Assembly (NCBI RefSeq): GCF_016862555.1
Contig: NZ_BONE01000068.1
Location: forward strand, 1 to 41,718
DNA: 41,718 nucleotides
Source of the DNA: Asanoa siamensis
Lineage (GTDB): Bacteria > Actinomycetota > Actinomycetes > Mycobacteriales > Micromonosporaceae
Reading direction: 5' to 3'
The translations under genes and the position numbers were made by a program. Below, one piece after another: positions 33,962-41,679 of this stretch; position 1 is the stretch's first letter, and each line of letters opens with the position of its first letter. The notes under the pieces were generated by a model. That model worked only from the letters and a program-made list of their open reading frames with translations, was not told the DNA's origin and did no database searches.

Positions 33962-36502
33962 GTGGTCACACTCCGAGGCGGAATCCGTCGTAATCAGGAG
34001 CTCGCCTGGTTACTGACCGCACCGGTCGGTCTCTTCGCCGCCTTGGCGACGCTCTTCCTCGGTCTGCACGAACAGAACCCATCCGCTTCCTGGCTGCTCG
34101 GCGCGGTCTTCCTCGGCCTGTTGATCGCGGCCGACCGGGTCGTGCTCATGTTCGAGGTGCGACGGCAGGCCTTCACGGTCACGCTCGTCGAGATTCCGGT
34201 GTTGCTGGCGCTCTTCTGGCTGCCGCCGATGAACGTCGTGCTCATTCGCGTCCTGGCGTCGGTCATCGCGCAGGCGAGCCGCCGGGTTCCACCGATCAAG
34301 CTGTGGTTCAACGTCGCGAGCCACGCGGCCGCGTTGTCCCTCGCCGGCCTGATCGTGTTCGCGTTCGACCCCCGGCATCTACGCGGGGAAGGCGTGGCGG
34401 GTCCCTACGAGTGGATCGCGCTCGGATCCGGGGTCATGGCCTCGGTGCTGTTCACGCTCGCCGTCACCGTCGGTGTCATCACGCTCGTCCAGGGTCGGAT
34501 CTCCACCCAGGATCTGCTTCGTATCGCGACGCCGGGCCTGATCGTCGCGGGCATCAACATCACCATCGGCCTGGTCATGCTCGCGCTGCTGCAGAACAAC
34601 CCGTGGGCGGTCGTCCTGCTGGCGGCACTCGGCGCGTTCTTCGTGATCGCCTATCGGTCCTACGCGCAGTTCCTGCGCCAGCACCGCACGCTCAGTGAGA
34701 TCTACGACCTCACGCGCGCGATCGCGGACACTCCGCACGACGGCACGCTGACCGACGTTCTGCTGCACCGGGTGCGCCGCCTCCTGCAAGCCGAGTACGC
34801 GACCCTCTGGTTGCCGGCTGTCGGCCGCTATCCGGAGGTGCTGCTCTCCGCGCGCGTCGACGACTCCGGCCTGGTCGACCTCGTCGGCATGGGTGAGTCG
34901 ATCCGCCGCCGGGTTCTGGACACGGGCGAGACGACCGCCATCGGCGCCAAGCTCGGCGACGAGAAGTTGCGCCAGGAACTCCGCGCCACCGGGGCGAAGG
35001 ACGCGATCGTCGTGGCTCTCCGCGCCGGCTCGGCGGTGATCGGCTGCATCGAGGTCACCAACCGGCTCGGCGACCTGGCGACGTTCGGGCCGACGGACGT
35101 GCGGCTGCTCGAGACGATCGCGGCGCACGCCGCGGTCGCGGTCGAGAACTCCCGGCTCGTGGAGCGGTTGCGCCACGACGCCTACCACGACGGCCTCACC
35201 GGGCTGGCCAACCGCCGCCGCATCACGGCCGCCGTCGAGGAGTCGGTCGGTGTGCGCGCGCCGGGCGAACAGGTCGCCGTGCTGCTCTTCGACGTCGACG
35301 GCCTGCGTCGGGTGAACGAGTCGCTCGGACATGGCGCCGGCGACCAGGTGCTGGCCGAGGTCGGCCGACGGCTGCGGGCGAGCGCCCCGTCGGGAGCGCT
35401 CGTGGGCAGGCTCGGCAGTGACGAGTTCGCCGTCACCCTTCGCGTGGAGGACGTCTCGGCCGCCGACGCGCTGGCCAACAGGATGCGCAATCAGATCCGC
35501 GACCAGATGATCTTCGGATCCCTCACCCTCGACATTGAGACCGCGGTCGGCGTCGTGGTGTACCCGGAACACGGCAACGACGCGGCGACGCTGCTCCAGC
35601 GTGCCGAACTGGCCGCCGCGGCGGCCAAGACCGTGCCTGGCAGCGTCCAGCTCTTCAGCGCAGGCCTGGAGTCCCGTTCCGTGCGCCGGTTGGCGCTCGC
35701 CGGTGACCTGCGCCGTGCCCTCGATCGTGACGAGATCGAGGTCTATTTCCAGCCCAAGGTCACCCTGACCGATCGCCGGCTGCTCGGGGTCGAGTGCCTC
35801 GCCCGCTGGGAGCATCCCGCGCACGGTGCCGTGCCGCCCGAGGACTTCGTCGCCGTCGCCGAGCACACCGGGCAGCTCGCCCGGTTGACCGAGGCGGTGC
35901 TCAAGGAAGGGCTCAAGCGCTGCCGCGACTGGGAGGCCACCGACCATCCATTGTCGATCTCGGTCAACCTCTCCGCCCGTACGCTGATCGACGCCGACTT
36001 CCCGACCCGGGTGCAGGAGCTCCTGGGCGAATACGGCGTCGCGCCGCACCGGCTGACCTTCGAGATCAAGGAAGAGGGCGTCCTGGACGGCACCGACCGC
36101 CCGATGCCCACCCTGCGCCGGCTGCGCGACATCGGCGTACGCCTGTCGGTCGACGATTTCGGCACCGGCTACTCGTCATTGTCCTACCTGCGCCGGCTGC
36201 CGGTGCACGAGGTGAAGGTCGACAGCTCGTTCGTGCAGGGCATGGCGACCGACCCGGCCGACCTGGCGATCGTCAACGCCGTCGTCACGCTCTCGCAGCA
36301 GTTCGGCCTCACGGTCGTCGCGGAGGGTGTCGAGAGCGAGCTGACCCTCGAGCTGTTGCAGGACATCGGCTGCGAGATCGGGCAGGGCTTCCTGTTCAGC
36401 CGTCCGCTGCCGTACGAGCGGCTGGAAGCCTGGTTCTCGGCGCAGACCGAGACGGAGTCGACCGCCGCGGGCGAGGTGCGCCGCCTGCGCGCGGTGCCCT
36501 GA
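33962..36502 (+). CDS. Membrane GAF-GGDEF-EAL protein (cyclic-di-GMP turnover)
   Basis: 846 residues. About six or seven transmembrane helices (13-230), a GAF domain (245-400), GGDEF domain (405-560) and EAL domain (575-825). The cyclase signature is GSDEF at 485-489, with Ser in the second position, and no RxxD inhibitory site stands 5 residues before it. The phosphodiesterase signature is ECL at 611-613; other EAL residues are kept: N669 in VNLSARTL, E701 in TFEIKEE, DDFGTGYS at 731-738, K752 and the AEGVES loop. Phosphodiesterase activity looks likely, cyclase activity uncertain. GTG 33962 is the likely start with GGAGG about 17 nt upstream, further than ideal. Confidence 0.93.
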   Translation: MVTLRGGIRRNQELAWLLTAPVGLFAALATLFLGLHEQNPSASWLLGAVFLGLLIAADRVVLMFEVRRQAFTVTLVEIPVLLALFWLPPMNVVLIRVLASVIAQASRRVPPIKLWFNVASHAAALSLAGLIVFAFDPRHLRGEGVAGPYEWIALGSGVMASVLFTLAVTVGVITLVQGRISTQDLLRIATPGLIVAGINITIGLVMLALLQNNPWAVVLLAALGAFFVIAYRSYAQFLRQHRTLSEIYDLTRAIADTPHDGTLTDVLLHRVRRLLQAEYATLWLPAVGRYPEVLLSARVDDSGLVDLVGMGESIRRRVLDTGETTAIGAKLGDEKLRQELRATGAKDAIVVALRAGSAVIGCIEVTNRLGDLATFGPTDVRLLETIAAHAAVAVENSRLVERLRHDAYHDGLTGLANRRRITAAVEESVGVRAPGEQVAVLLFDVDGLRRVNESLGHGAGDQVLAEVGRRLRASAPSGALVGRLGSDEFAVTLRVEDVSAADALANRMRNQIRDQMIFGSLTLDIETAVGVVVYPEHGNDAATLLQRAELAAAAAKTVPGSVQLFSAGLESRSVRRLALAGDLRRALDRDEIEVYFQPKVTLTDRRLLGVECLARWEHPAHGAVPPEDFVAVAEHTGQLARLTEAVLKEGLKRCRDWEATDHPLSISVNLSARTLIDADFPTRVQELLGEYGVAPHRLTFEIKEEGVLDGTDRPMPTLRRLRDIGVRLSVDDFGTGYSSLSYLRRLPVHEVKVDSSFVQGMATDPADLAIVNAVVTLSQQFGLTVVAEGVESELTLELLQDIGCEIGQGFLFSRPLPYERLEAWFSAQTETESTAAGEVRRLRAVP

Positions 36503-36584
36503 CGCGGCGTCGGTATCCCGATTTCGTGGCCTGACAACAGCCGTGTACTCTTACCCCTGCGCGTCAGCGAGCTAGATCGCGCGT

Positions 36585-36657
36585 GCCCCCTTAGCTCAGT
36601 CGGCAGAGCGTCTCCATGGTAAGGAGAAGGTCTACGGTTCGATTCCGTAAGGGGGCT
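36585..36657 (+). tRNA. tRNA-Thr (GGT)
   Basis: 73 nt. Acceptor GCCCCCT (36585-36591) with AGGGGGC (36650-36656), anticodon stem TCTCC/GGAGA, anticodon GGT at 36618-36620, T-arm ACGGTTCGATTCCGT, discriminator T. CCA is not encoded. It decodes threonine codons ACC/ACT and lies 12 bp before tRNA-Met. Confidence 0.96.
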
Positions 36658-36669
36658 CTGTTCCACCGC

Positions 36670-36742
36670 GGCGGTGTAGCTCAGATGGCAGAGCAAGCGG
36701 CTCATAATCGCTGTGTCGCCGGTTCAAGTCCGGCCACCGCTA
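36670..36742 (+). tRNA. tRNA-Met (CAT), elongator type
   Basis: 73 nt. Acceptor GGCGGTG (36670-36676) with CACCGCT (36735-36741), giving a G1-U72 wobble, so not the C1-A72 mismatch of an initiator. Anticodon CAT at 36703-36705, T-arm GCCGGTTCAAGTCCGGC, discriminator A. CCA is not encoded. Confidence 0.95.
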
Positions 36743-36751
36743 CTGTTGATC

Positions 36752-36774
36752 CGGGCGCCGCCGGCGCCCGTTTT
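36752..36774 (+). terminator. Terminator after the tRNA-Thr/Met pair
   Basis: 8-bp stem CGGGCGCC (36752-36759) with GGCGCCCG (36763-36770), 3-nt loop, followed by TTTT. Confidence 0.75.
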
Positions 36775-36852
36775 GCTGGATGACCGTGCCACCAGGTAAT
36801 CTGGTCGGCCGGTAGGTTAGCGACACACCCGTTACGAGGAAGGCACCCCGCC

Positions 36853-37020
36853 GTGGCCAAGGCGACCGACGTCCGTCCCAAGATCACTTTGGCGTGCACG
36901 GAGTGCAAGGAGCGCAACTACATCACGCGGAAGAACCGGCGTAACGACCCGGACCGCATCGAGCTGAAGAAGTTCTGCCCGCGCGATGGCCGGCACACCG
37001 TGCACCGCGAGACCCGCTGA
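36853..37020 (+). CDS. rpmG: 50S ribosomal protein L33
   Basis: 55-residue zinc-ribbon ribosomal protein of the large subunit. The sequence [23 protein letters not shown] is diagnostic. The first zinc pair is intact (CTEC), but the second is CPRD instead of CxxC, so one ligand position holds Asp. GTG 36853 follows GAGGAAGG by about 9 nt. In mycobacteria the same gene opens the rpmG-hadA-hadB-hadC-trpT-secE-nusG region, and the order here matches except that hadC is missing. Firm identification. Confidence 0.95.
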   Translation: MAKATDVRPKITLACTECKERNYITRKNRRNDPDRIELKKFCPRDGRHTVHRETR

Positions 37021-37040
37021 GCTAGCAGCACCGAGTTTTC

Positions 37041-37076
37041 ACGGCCGGCACCGCCCCTGAGGGCGGGGCCGGCCGT
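37041..37076 (+). terminator. Strong hairpin after rpmG
   Basis: ACGGCCGGC/GCCGGCCGT plus CCGCCC/GGGCGG pair with one bulge (left arm 37041-37056, right arm 37061-37076). There is no U-run, so it may act as an attenuator or mRNA-end stabiliser. Confidence 0.55.
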
Positions 37077-37124
37077 TGTGTTGCCAACGGAAGTCACACC
37101 AGCACCGGCCGCTACCATCTGTGC

Positions 37125-37571
37125 ATGCCCTTGGACCCGTCGTACGTCGGCCGTAGCTACCCGCCGACCCCGCCCTACCTCGTCGGCCGCGAGAAGATCC
37201 GTGAGTTCGCGAAGGCGATCGGCGCCACCGACAGCGCCTACCACGATCCCGACGCGGCCCGGGCGCTCGGTTACGCCGACGTGATCGCGCCGCCGACCTT
37301 CCCGACCGTGGTCTCGTTCGCGTCCAACAACGCCGTCGTCGACGACCCGGACCTGGCGATCGACTACTCCCGGGTGGTCCACGGCGACCAGCGCTTCCAG
37401 TACACCCGCCCGATCGTGGCCGGCGACGAGCTCGTCGGCACGCAGACGATCGAAGAGATCATCTCGCGCGGTGGCCACGACTTCATCACCACGCGCACCG
37501 ACATCACCGACACCGCCGGCGCGCCCGTGGCGATCGCCTGGTCGAAGCTCGTCATCCGCGGGGAGGGCTGA
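37125..37571 (+). CDS. hadA: MaoC-like (3R)-hydroxyacyl-ACP dehydratase subunit, HadA type
   Basis: 148-residue hot-dog-fold protein of the FAS1-dehydratase/MaoC N-terminal type. In mycobacteria HadA pairs with HadB as the dehydratase of type II fatty acid elongation, HadA giving substrate binding and HadB the catalytic residues. The sequence (YLVGREKIREFAKAIGATDSAYHD, APPTFPTVVSF, HGDQRFQYTRPIVAGDEL) fits HadA, and the catalytic D-H pair is not formed here. ATG 37125 has no strong ribosome site. hadB follows after 4 bp. The role in this genus is probably fatty acid synthesis rather than mycolate synthesis (inference). Confidence 0.9.
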   Translation: MPLDPSYVGRSYPPTPPYLVGREKIREFAKAIGATDSAYHDPDAARALGYADVIAPPTFPTVVSFASNNAVVDDPDLAIDYSRVVHGDQRFQYTRPIVAGDELVGTQTIEEIISRGGHDFITTRTDITDTAGAPVAIAWSKLVIRGEG

Positions 37572-37575
37572 CGCG

Positions 37576-37977
37576 ATGGACCTGCCGAAGAAGACATACC
37601 CCGTCACCCGGGCCGATCTGGTGCGCTACGCGGGCGCCTCGGGCGACTTCAACCCGATTCACTGGAACGAGCGGTTCGCGACCAAGGTCGGCCTCCCCGG
37701 GGTGATCGCCCACGGCATGCTGACCATGGCGCTGGTCGGCCGCGCGGTCACCGACTGGGCCGGCGCGCCCGACGCGGTCGTCGACTTCTCGGTGCGGTTC
37801 AGCCGCCCGGTGCCCGTGCCGGACGACGAGACCGGCACCGAGGTCGAGGTGTCCGCCGAGGTGAAGGGCACGACTGACGAGGGTCACACCGTGCTGGCCA
37901 TCACCGCCACGTGCCGCGGTGAAAAGGTGCTCTCGCAGGCGAAGGCGACCGTCCGAACCTCCCGGTTGGGAAAGTAG
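37576..37977 (+). CDS. hadB: MaoC-like (3R)-hydroxyacyl-ACP dehydratase catalytic subunit, HadB type
   Basis: 133-residue hot-dog-fold protein with the hydratase-2 motif: D24 and H29 in SGDFNPIHWNERFA, then GLPGVIAHGMLTMALVGR. These supply the catalytic aspartate and histidine for the HadA-HadB dimer. ATG 37576 is 4 bp after the hadA stop, with GGAGGG about 8 nt upstream inside hadA. A promoter for the following tRNA lies at its 3' end. No hadC copy follows, unlike in mycobacteria. Confidence 0.93.
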   Translation: MDLPKKTYPVTRADLVRYAGASGDFNPIHWNERFATKVGLPGVIAHGMLTMALVGRAVTDWAGAPDAVVDFSVRFSRPVPVPDDETGTEVEVSAEVKGTTDEGHTVLAITATCRGEKVLSQAKATVRTSRLGK

Positions 37978-37995
37978 GGCGGGTACCCGTACACT
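37966..37995 (+). promoter_or_regulatory. Probable promoter of tRNA-Trp
   Basis: TTGGGA (37966-37971) and TACACT (37990-37995) are 18 bp apart, a reasonable -35/-10 pair about 64 bp before the tRNA. The -35 lies within the hadB 3' end. Confidence 0.5.
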
Positions 37996-38058
37996 TGGCC
38001 GCCGTGGGGTCCGTGACCCCTGCGACGCTGCTTGCGCTCGTAGGGTTGCAACCCCCGA

Positions 38059-38131
<73 letters not shown>

Positions 38132-38260
38132 CGCCTATGGCCTGACCGGCTTGACGTGGGACTGGCATCGCCGAGCAGAGTCTTGACGGCGACAGGCCAG
38201 CCCGCAAAGCCGCTAAGGTCGGCGTGACGAAGCACCACCACGACCGCGACGGAGGGCGAA

Positions 38261-38641
38261 GTGGCCGAGAAAAATCGGCGCGACGACGAGTTCGCCGACG
38301 ACCGCCTTGATGACGAGGCGTTCGACGACGCTGTCGACGACGACGCCACCGACGAGGACGAGCCGGTTTCCCGCGGCGGCACCGCGACGCGTTCCCGCGT
38401 CGCGAAGGCCGGGGAGAGCACGACCAAGCGCACCGAGACCGGTCGCGTGGGATTCTTCGGGCGGATCGCCCGGTTCTTCCGCGAGGTCGTCGCCGAGCTG
38501 CGTAAGGTCATCTGGCCGACCCGCAAGGAACTGCTGACCTACACGGCCGTTGTCGTCGTGTTCGTCGCGTTCATGCTCGCGATCGTGGGCCTCCTGGACC
38601 TCGGGTTCGCCAAGGGCGTCCTGGCGGTCTTCGGCAACTGA
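38261..38641 (+). CDS. secE: Preprotein translocase subunit SecE
   Basis: Small membrane subunit of the SecYEG channel that clamps SecY. 126 residues: a long acidic, disordered N-terminal extension (1-40, Asp/Glu-rich) and basic stretch (41-60), then the conserved amphipathic helix FFREVVAELRKVIWPTRKELL and a single transmembrane helix (about 92-115). The N-terminal extension is typical of actinobacteria. GTG 38261 has GGAGGG 8 nt upstream. nusG follows after 45 bp. Confidence 0.94.
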   Translation: MAEKNRRDDEFADDRLDDEAFDDAVDDDATDEDEPVSRGGTATRSRVAKAGESTTKRTETGRVGFFGRIARFFREVVAELRKVIWPTRKELLTYTAVVVVFVAFMLAIVGLLDLGFAKGVLAVFGN

Positions 38642-38686
38642 GACGTCAGCCGCATCGACGGCGGCGTGACTACCAGACGGAAGTGA

Positions 38687-39427
38687 ATGAGCGTGCCTGA
38701 GTACGACGAGACCGGCGAGATCATCGACGAGCAGTCGTCAGTGGCCACGGCGGAGACCGACGATTCGATCGAGGCCGCGACCGAGGACACCGAGGCCGGC
38801 GACGACACCGCGCTGGTCGAGCCCGACGACGACTTCGACCCGGTCGCCGAGCTTCGGCAGAAGCTGCGCTACGCGCCCGGCGACTGGTACGTCGTCCACT
38901 CGTACGCCGGTTACGAGAACAAGGTCAAGACCAACCTCGAGACCCGGATCACGAGCCTCGACATGGAGGAGTTCATCTTCCAGGTCGAGGTGCCGACCCG
39001 CGAAGAGGTCGAAGTCAAGAACGGCAAGCGGCTCCAGGTGCAGAACAAGGTCTTCCCGGGTTACATCCTGGTCCGGATGGACCTGAGCCCGGAGTCCTAC
39101 TCCTGCGTGCGCAACACGCCTGGCGTGACCGGCTTCGTCGGCGCCACCGACCGGGCCGACCGGCCCGCGCCGCTGTCGCTCGACGAGGTCCTCAAGTGGC
39201 TGGCGCCCGCGGTCGAGACCGCCGAGACCAAGAAGACCAAGGTCGAGGTCAAGGTGCTCGACTTCGAGGTCGGCGACTCGGTCACGGTCACCGACGGCGC
39301 GTTCGCGTCGCTGCCCGCGACGATCAGCGAGATCAACGCAGACCAGCAGAAGCTCAAGGTGCTCGTCTCGATCTTCGGTCGGGAGACGCCGGTGGAGCTC
39401 AACTTCAACCAGGTCGCGAAGATCTAA
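38687..39427 (+). CDS. nusG: Transcription termination/antitermination factor NusG
   Basis: Binds RNA polymerase and links it to Rho or ribosomes. 246 residues: an acidic actinobacterial N-terminal extension (1-60), the NGN domain (about 65-175: [43 protein letters not shown]) and a C-terminal KOW domain (195-246: [24 protein letters not shown]). ATG 38687 has only a weak ribosome site (CGGAAG). It lies between secE and rplK as usual. Confidence 0.95.
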   Translation: MSVPEYDETGEIIDEQSSVATAETDDSIEAATEDTEAGDDTALVEPDDDFDPVAELRQKLRYAPGDWYVVHSYAGYENKVKTNLETRITSLDMEEFIFQVEVPTREEVEVKNGKRLQVQNKVFPGYILVRMDLSPESYSCVRNTPGVTGFVGATDRADRPAPLSLDEVLKWLAPAVETAETKKTKVEVKVLDFEVGDSVTVTDGAFASLPATISEINADQQKLKVLVSIFGRETPVELNFNQVAKI

Positions 39428-39531
39428 AACCGCTGCGTTACGCTTGTACGTCGGCCCGCCGGGGCCGCGCTCGACCGTGCGCGGACTCCGGCTGATCGGC
39501 CGGTCGAATCCACCCAAGCCCAGGAAGTGAC

Positions 39532-39963
39532 ATGCCTCCGAAGAAGAAGCTCGTGAAGACCTTCACGCTGCAGCTGCCGGCGGGTCAGGCGACCCCCGCG
39601 CCGCCGGTCGGCCCGGCGCTCGGCCAGCACGGCGTGAACATCATGGAGTTCTGCAAGCAGTACAACAAGGAGACCGAGCAGCAGCGCGGCGACATCGTCC
39701 CCGCCGAGATCTCGGTCTACGAGGACCGCACGTTCACCTTCGTGCTGAAGACCCCGCCCGCCGCGCGCCTGCTGATCAAGGCCGCCGGTGTGCCCAAGGG
39801 CTCCGGCACCCCGCAGTCGGCCAAGGTCGGCTCCGTGAGCCGCGCCCAGCTCCGCGAGATCGCCGAGCGCAAGATGGCCGACCTCAACGCCAACGACGTC
39901 GACCAGGCCGAGAAGATCATCGCCGGCACCGCCCGGTCGATGGGCATCACGGTCCGCGACTGA
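39532..39963 (+). CDS. rplK: 50S ribosomal protein L11
   Basis: 143-residue protein of the GTPase-associated centre on 23S rRNA. The N-terminal domain shows the Pro-rich linker region [20 protein letters not shown], and the C-terminal RNA-binding domain has [30 protein letters not shown] and [14 protein letters not shown] 39532 follows AGGAAG by 6 nt. It forms the L11 operon with rplA, 64 bp downstream; no further L1 autoregulatory site can be named with confidence. Confidence 0.97.
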   Translation: MPPKKKLVKTFTLQLPAGQATPAPPVGPALGQHGVNIMEFCKQYNKETEQQRGDIVPAEISVYEDRTFTFVLKTPPAARLLIKAAGVPKGSGTPQSAKVGSVSRAQLREIAERKMADLNANDVDQAEKIIAGTARSMGITVRD

Positions 39964-40027
39964 CCCACTCGTGGGAGGGCCGCCCTTGACGCGGCGGTCC
40001 GCCAACTACCACAGGAGATTCACAGAC

Positions 40028-40738
40028 ATGCAGCGCAGCAAGAGTTACCGCAAGGCGGCCGAGCAGATCGACCGGGACAAGCTCTACACCCCGGCCGAGG
40101 CCGTCAAGCTCACCAAGGGCTCCACCTCCGTCAAGTTCGACCCCACGGTCGAGGTCGCGATGCGCCTCGGGGTCGACCCGCGGAAGGCTGACCAGATGGT
40201 CCGCGGCACGGTCAACCTGCCGCACGGCACCGGCAAGACCGCCCGCGTCATCGTGTTCGCGGCCGGCGCCAAGGCCGAAGAGGCCACCGCGGCGGGCGCC
40301 GACGAGGTCGGCACCGACGAACTGGTCGCCCGCATCCAAGAGGGCTGGCTCGACTTCGACGCGGCGATCGCCACGCCGGACCAGATGGCCAAGATCGGCC
40401 GGATCGCGCGAATCCTGGGCCCGCGCGGCCTGATGCCGAACCCGAAGACCGGCACGGTCACCATGGACGTGACCAAGGCAGTCTCGGACATCAAGGGCGG
40501 CAAGATCACCTTCCGCGTCGACAAGCACTCGAACCTGCACCTGATCATCGGCAAGGCCTCGTTCTCCGAGGACCAGCTGGTCGACAACTACGCCGCGGTC
40601 CTGGACGAGGTCCTCCGGGCCAAGCCGTCCGCGGCCAAGGGCACCTACCTCAAGAAGGTCACCTTCACCACCACGATGGGCCCGGGCGTCCCGGTCGACC
40701 CGAAGGTGGTCAAGAACCTGCGCGAGACGGAAGCCTGA
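40028..40738 (+). CDS. rplA: 50S ribosomal protein L1
   Basis: 236-residue two-domain protein of the L1 stalk; in many bacteria it also represses its own operon by binding the mRNA leader. The signature [21 protein letters not shown] lies in the mobile domain, and the N-terminal [22 protein letters not shown] is typical. ATG 40028 is preferred because AGGAG precedes it by 9 nt; the frame is open to 39971 but without a ribosome site. A perfect terminator follows. Confidence 0.97.
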   Translation: MQRSKSYRKAAEQIDRDKLYTPAEAVKLTKGSTSVKFDPTVEVAMRLGVDPRKADQMVRGTVNLPHGTGKTARVIVFAAGAKAEEATAAGADEVGTDELVARIQEGWLDFDAAIATPDQMAKIGRIARILGPRGLMPNPKTGTVTMDVTKAVSDIKGGKITFRVDKHSNLHLIIGKASFSEDQLVDNYAAVLDEVLRAKPSAAKGTYLKKVTFTTTMGPGVPVDPKVVKNLRETEA

Positions 40739-40747
40739 GTTTTCTCG

Positions 40748-40793
40748 AATCGCCCGTCACCCCTTGTTCGGGGTGACGGGCGATTTTCTTTTT
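40748..40793 (+). terminator. Terminator of the rplK-rplA operon
   Basis: Perfect 16-bp stem, 40748-40763 with 40770-40785, loop TTGTTC, then TTCTTTTTG. Confidence 0.93.
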
Positions 40794-40911
40794 GCTCGGG
40801 TCCGTCGTGGGCGCGACCGTTGCTCCCGCCAGACTTGGTGTCCGTCGTGGGTGCGTGGCTCTTGGCCGCTGTCCGTGGTTTCCGTCGCCCATTCGTGGGT
40901 GGTTGCGGTTC

Positions 40912-40990
40912 GGGCTGGGGAGGATGTCGTGCGCCTGCGCTAAACGCACACCCCGCTCAATGCTCCGGCGCACGACATCCTCCCCAGCCC
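40912..40990. repeat. Long perfect inverted repeat (24-bp arms)
   Basis: Left arm 40912-40935 and right arm 40967-40990 are exact reverse complements (GGGCTGGGGAGGATGTCGTG...). The 31-bp centre contains its own small hairpin, TGCG-CTAAA-CGCA (40936-40948). Arms extend 5 bp outward with one mismatch and one G-T pair. No gene or U-run adjoins it, and a transposase gene was not found nearby. Confidence 0.85.
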
Positions 40991-40993
40991 TGA

Positions 40994-41679
40994 CCTGGTC
41001 GGGCGCGTCGCTACGCCGCGGGGTCGGGGGACACAGTCCATCCCTCCCGGCCCGTCTGGGGTTTTCTTAGCCTTTGGTCGCGGTTGTGGGTATGGCACCC
41101 GCCGTCGCTTCGTCGCGGGTTCGTGGGACACGGTGGATCCGGCAGAGTGCGTCGCGATTGCGGTCGCCGTGCCTGCCGCCGTTTCGTCGCGGGATTGCGA
41201 ACCCCGTTCATCCCTTCAGGCTCGTCTGGGGTGTCTTCGTCGTTGGTCGCGGTCGTGGGTGCGGCGCTCGCCGTCGCTTCGTCGCGGGTTCGTGGGACAC
41301 GGTGGATGCGGCGGCGCGCGTTGCGATTGCGGAGGGCGTGCCCGGCCGTTTCGTCGCGGATTCGTCGGACCTGGTTGATCGGCGCGTCGTGGGTCTTTGG
41401 GCTCGGTCATCCGTGCCCGCCGGCGATCATGGTCCAGGTCGGTCGACCGCACGTCGCGGCCAGCGAGCAGCCCCCGTGGAGCCGCCCTTTGTTCGACGGG
41501 CCGGGTCGATGTCGCTGGAGTTCCAGGGTCGGTCGGGCGACCAGCCGCGGCAGTGGCGAGAGCTGCTCTGTCTCGGGCCAGATCACCAGGTCGGACTGGC
41601 GCCGACCGCCCCCGCCGGCCAAACGCGAGCCGCCGTGTGTAACCCGGCTGTAGGTCGAGGCACTAGCGGGGCGGCCCCT
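40994..41679. other. Terminal intergenic region, no gene supported
   Basis: Apart from the inverted repeat and the tandem duplication, nothing recognisable was found. Long open frames exist on both strands (for example plus 41084-41653 and minus 41407-41622), but they are Arg/Pro/Gly-rich, lack ribosome sites and have no family resemblance. A plus frame from ATG 41509 stays open to the window edge and cannot be judged. Confidence 0.5.
41033..41367. repeat. Diverged 169-bp tandem duplication
   Basis: A block at 41101-41137 (GCCGTCGCTTCGTCGCGGGT...) recurs at 41270-41306 with 37 identical bases, a 169-bp shift. Flanking parts also match: CGTCTGGGGT followed by TTGGTCGCGGT, and the GTTTCGTCGCGGGATT/GTTTCGTCGCGGATT stretches. 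Two copies are traceable. Minus-strand frames share PPCPTNPRRSDG in both, but with no supported start. Confidence 0.75.

Noticed and set aside
36585-36742. Integration site (attB) in the tRNA-Thr/Met pair
   Set aside because: No integrase and no repeated tRNA 3' end was seen downstream.
39428-39531. L1-binding mRNA leader before rplK
   Set aside because: The position is right for autoregulation, but no secondary structure matching the 23S L1 site could be identified by eye.
41084-41653. 189-residue plus-strand open frame near the window end
   Set aside because: It spans the tandem duplication, is Arg/Ser/Pro-rich and has neither a ribosome site nor a recognisable domain.
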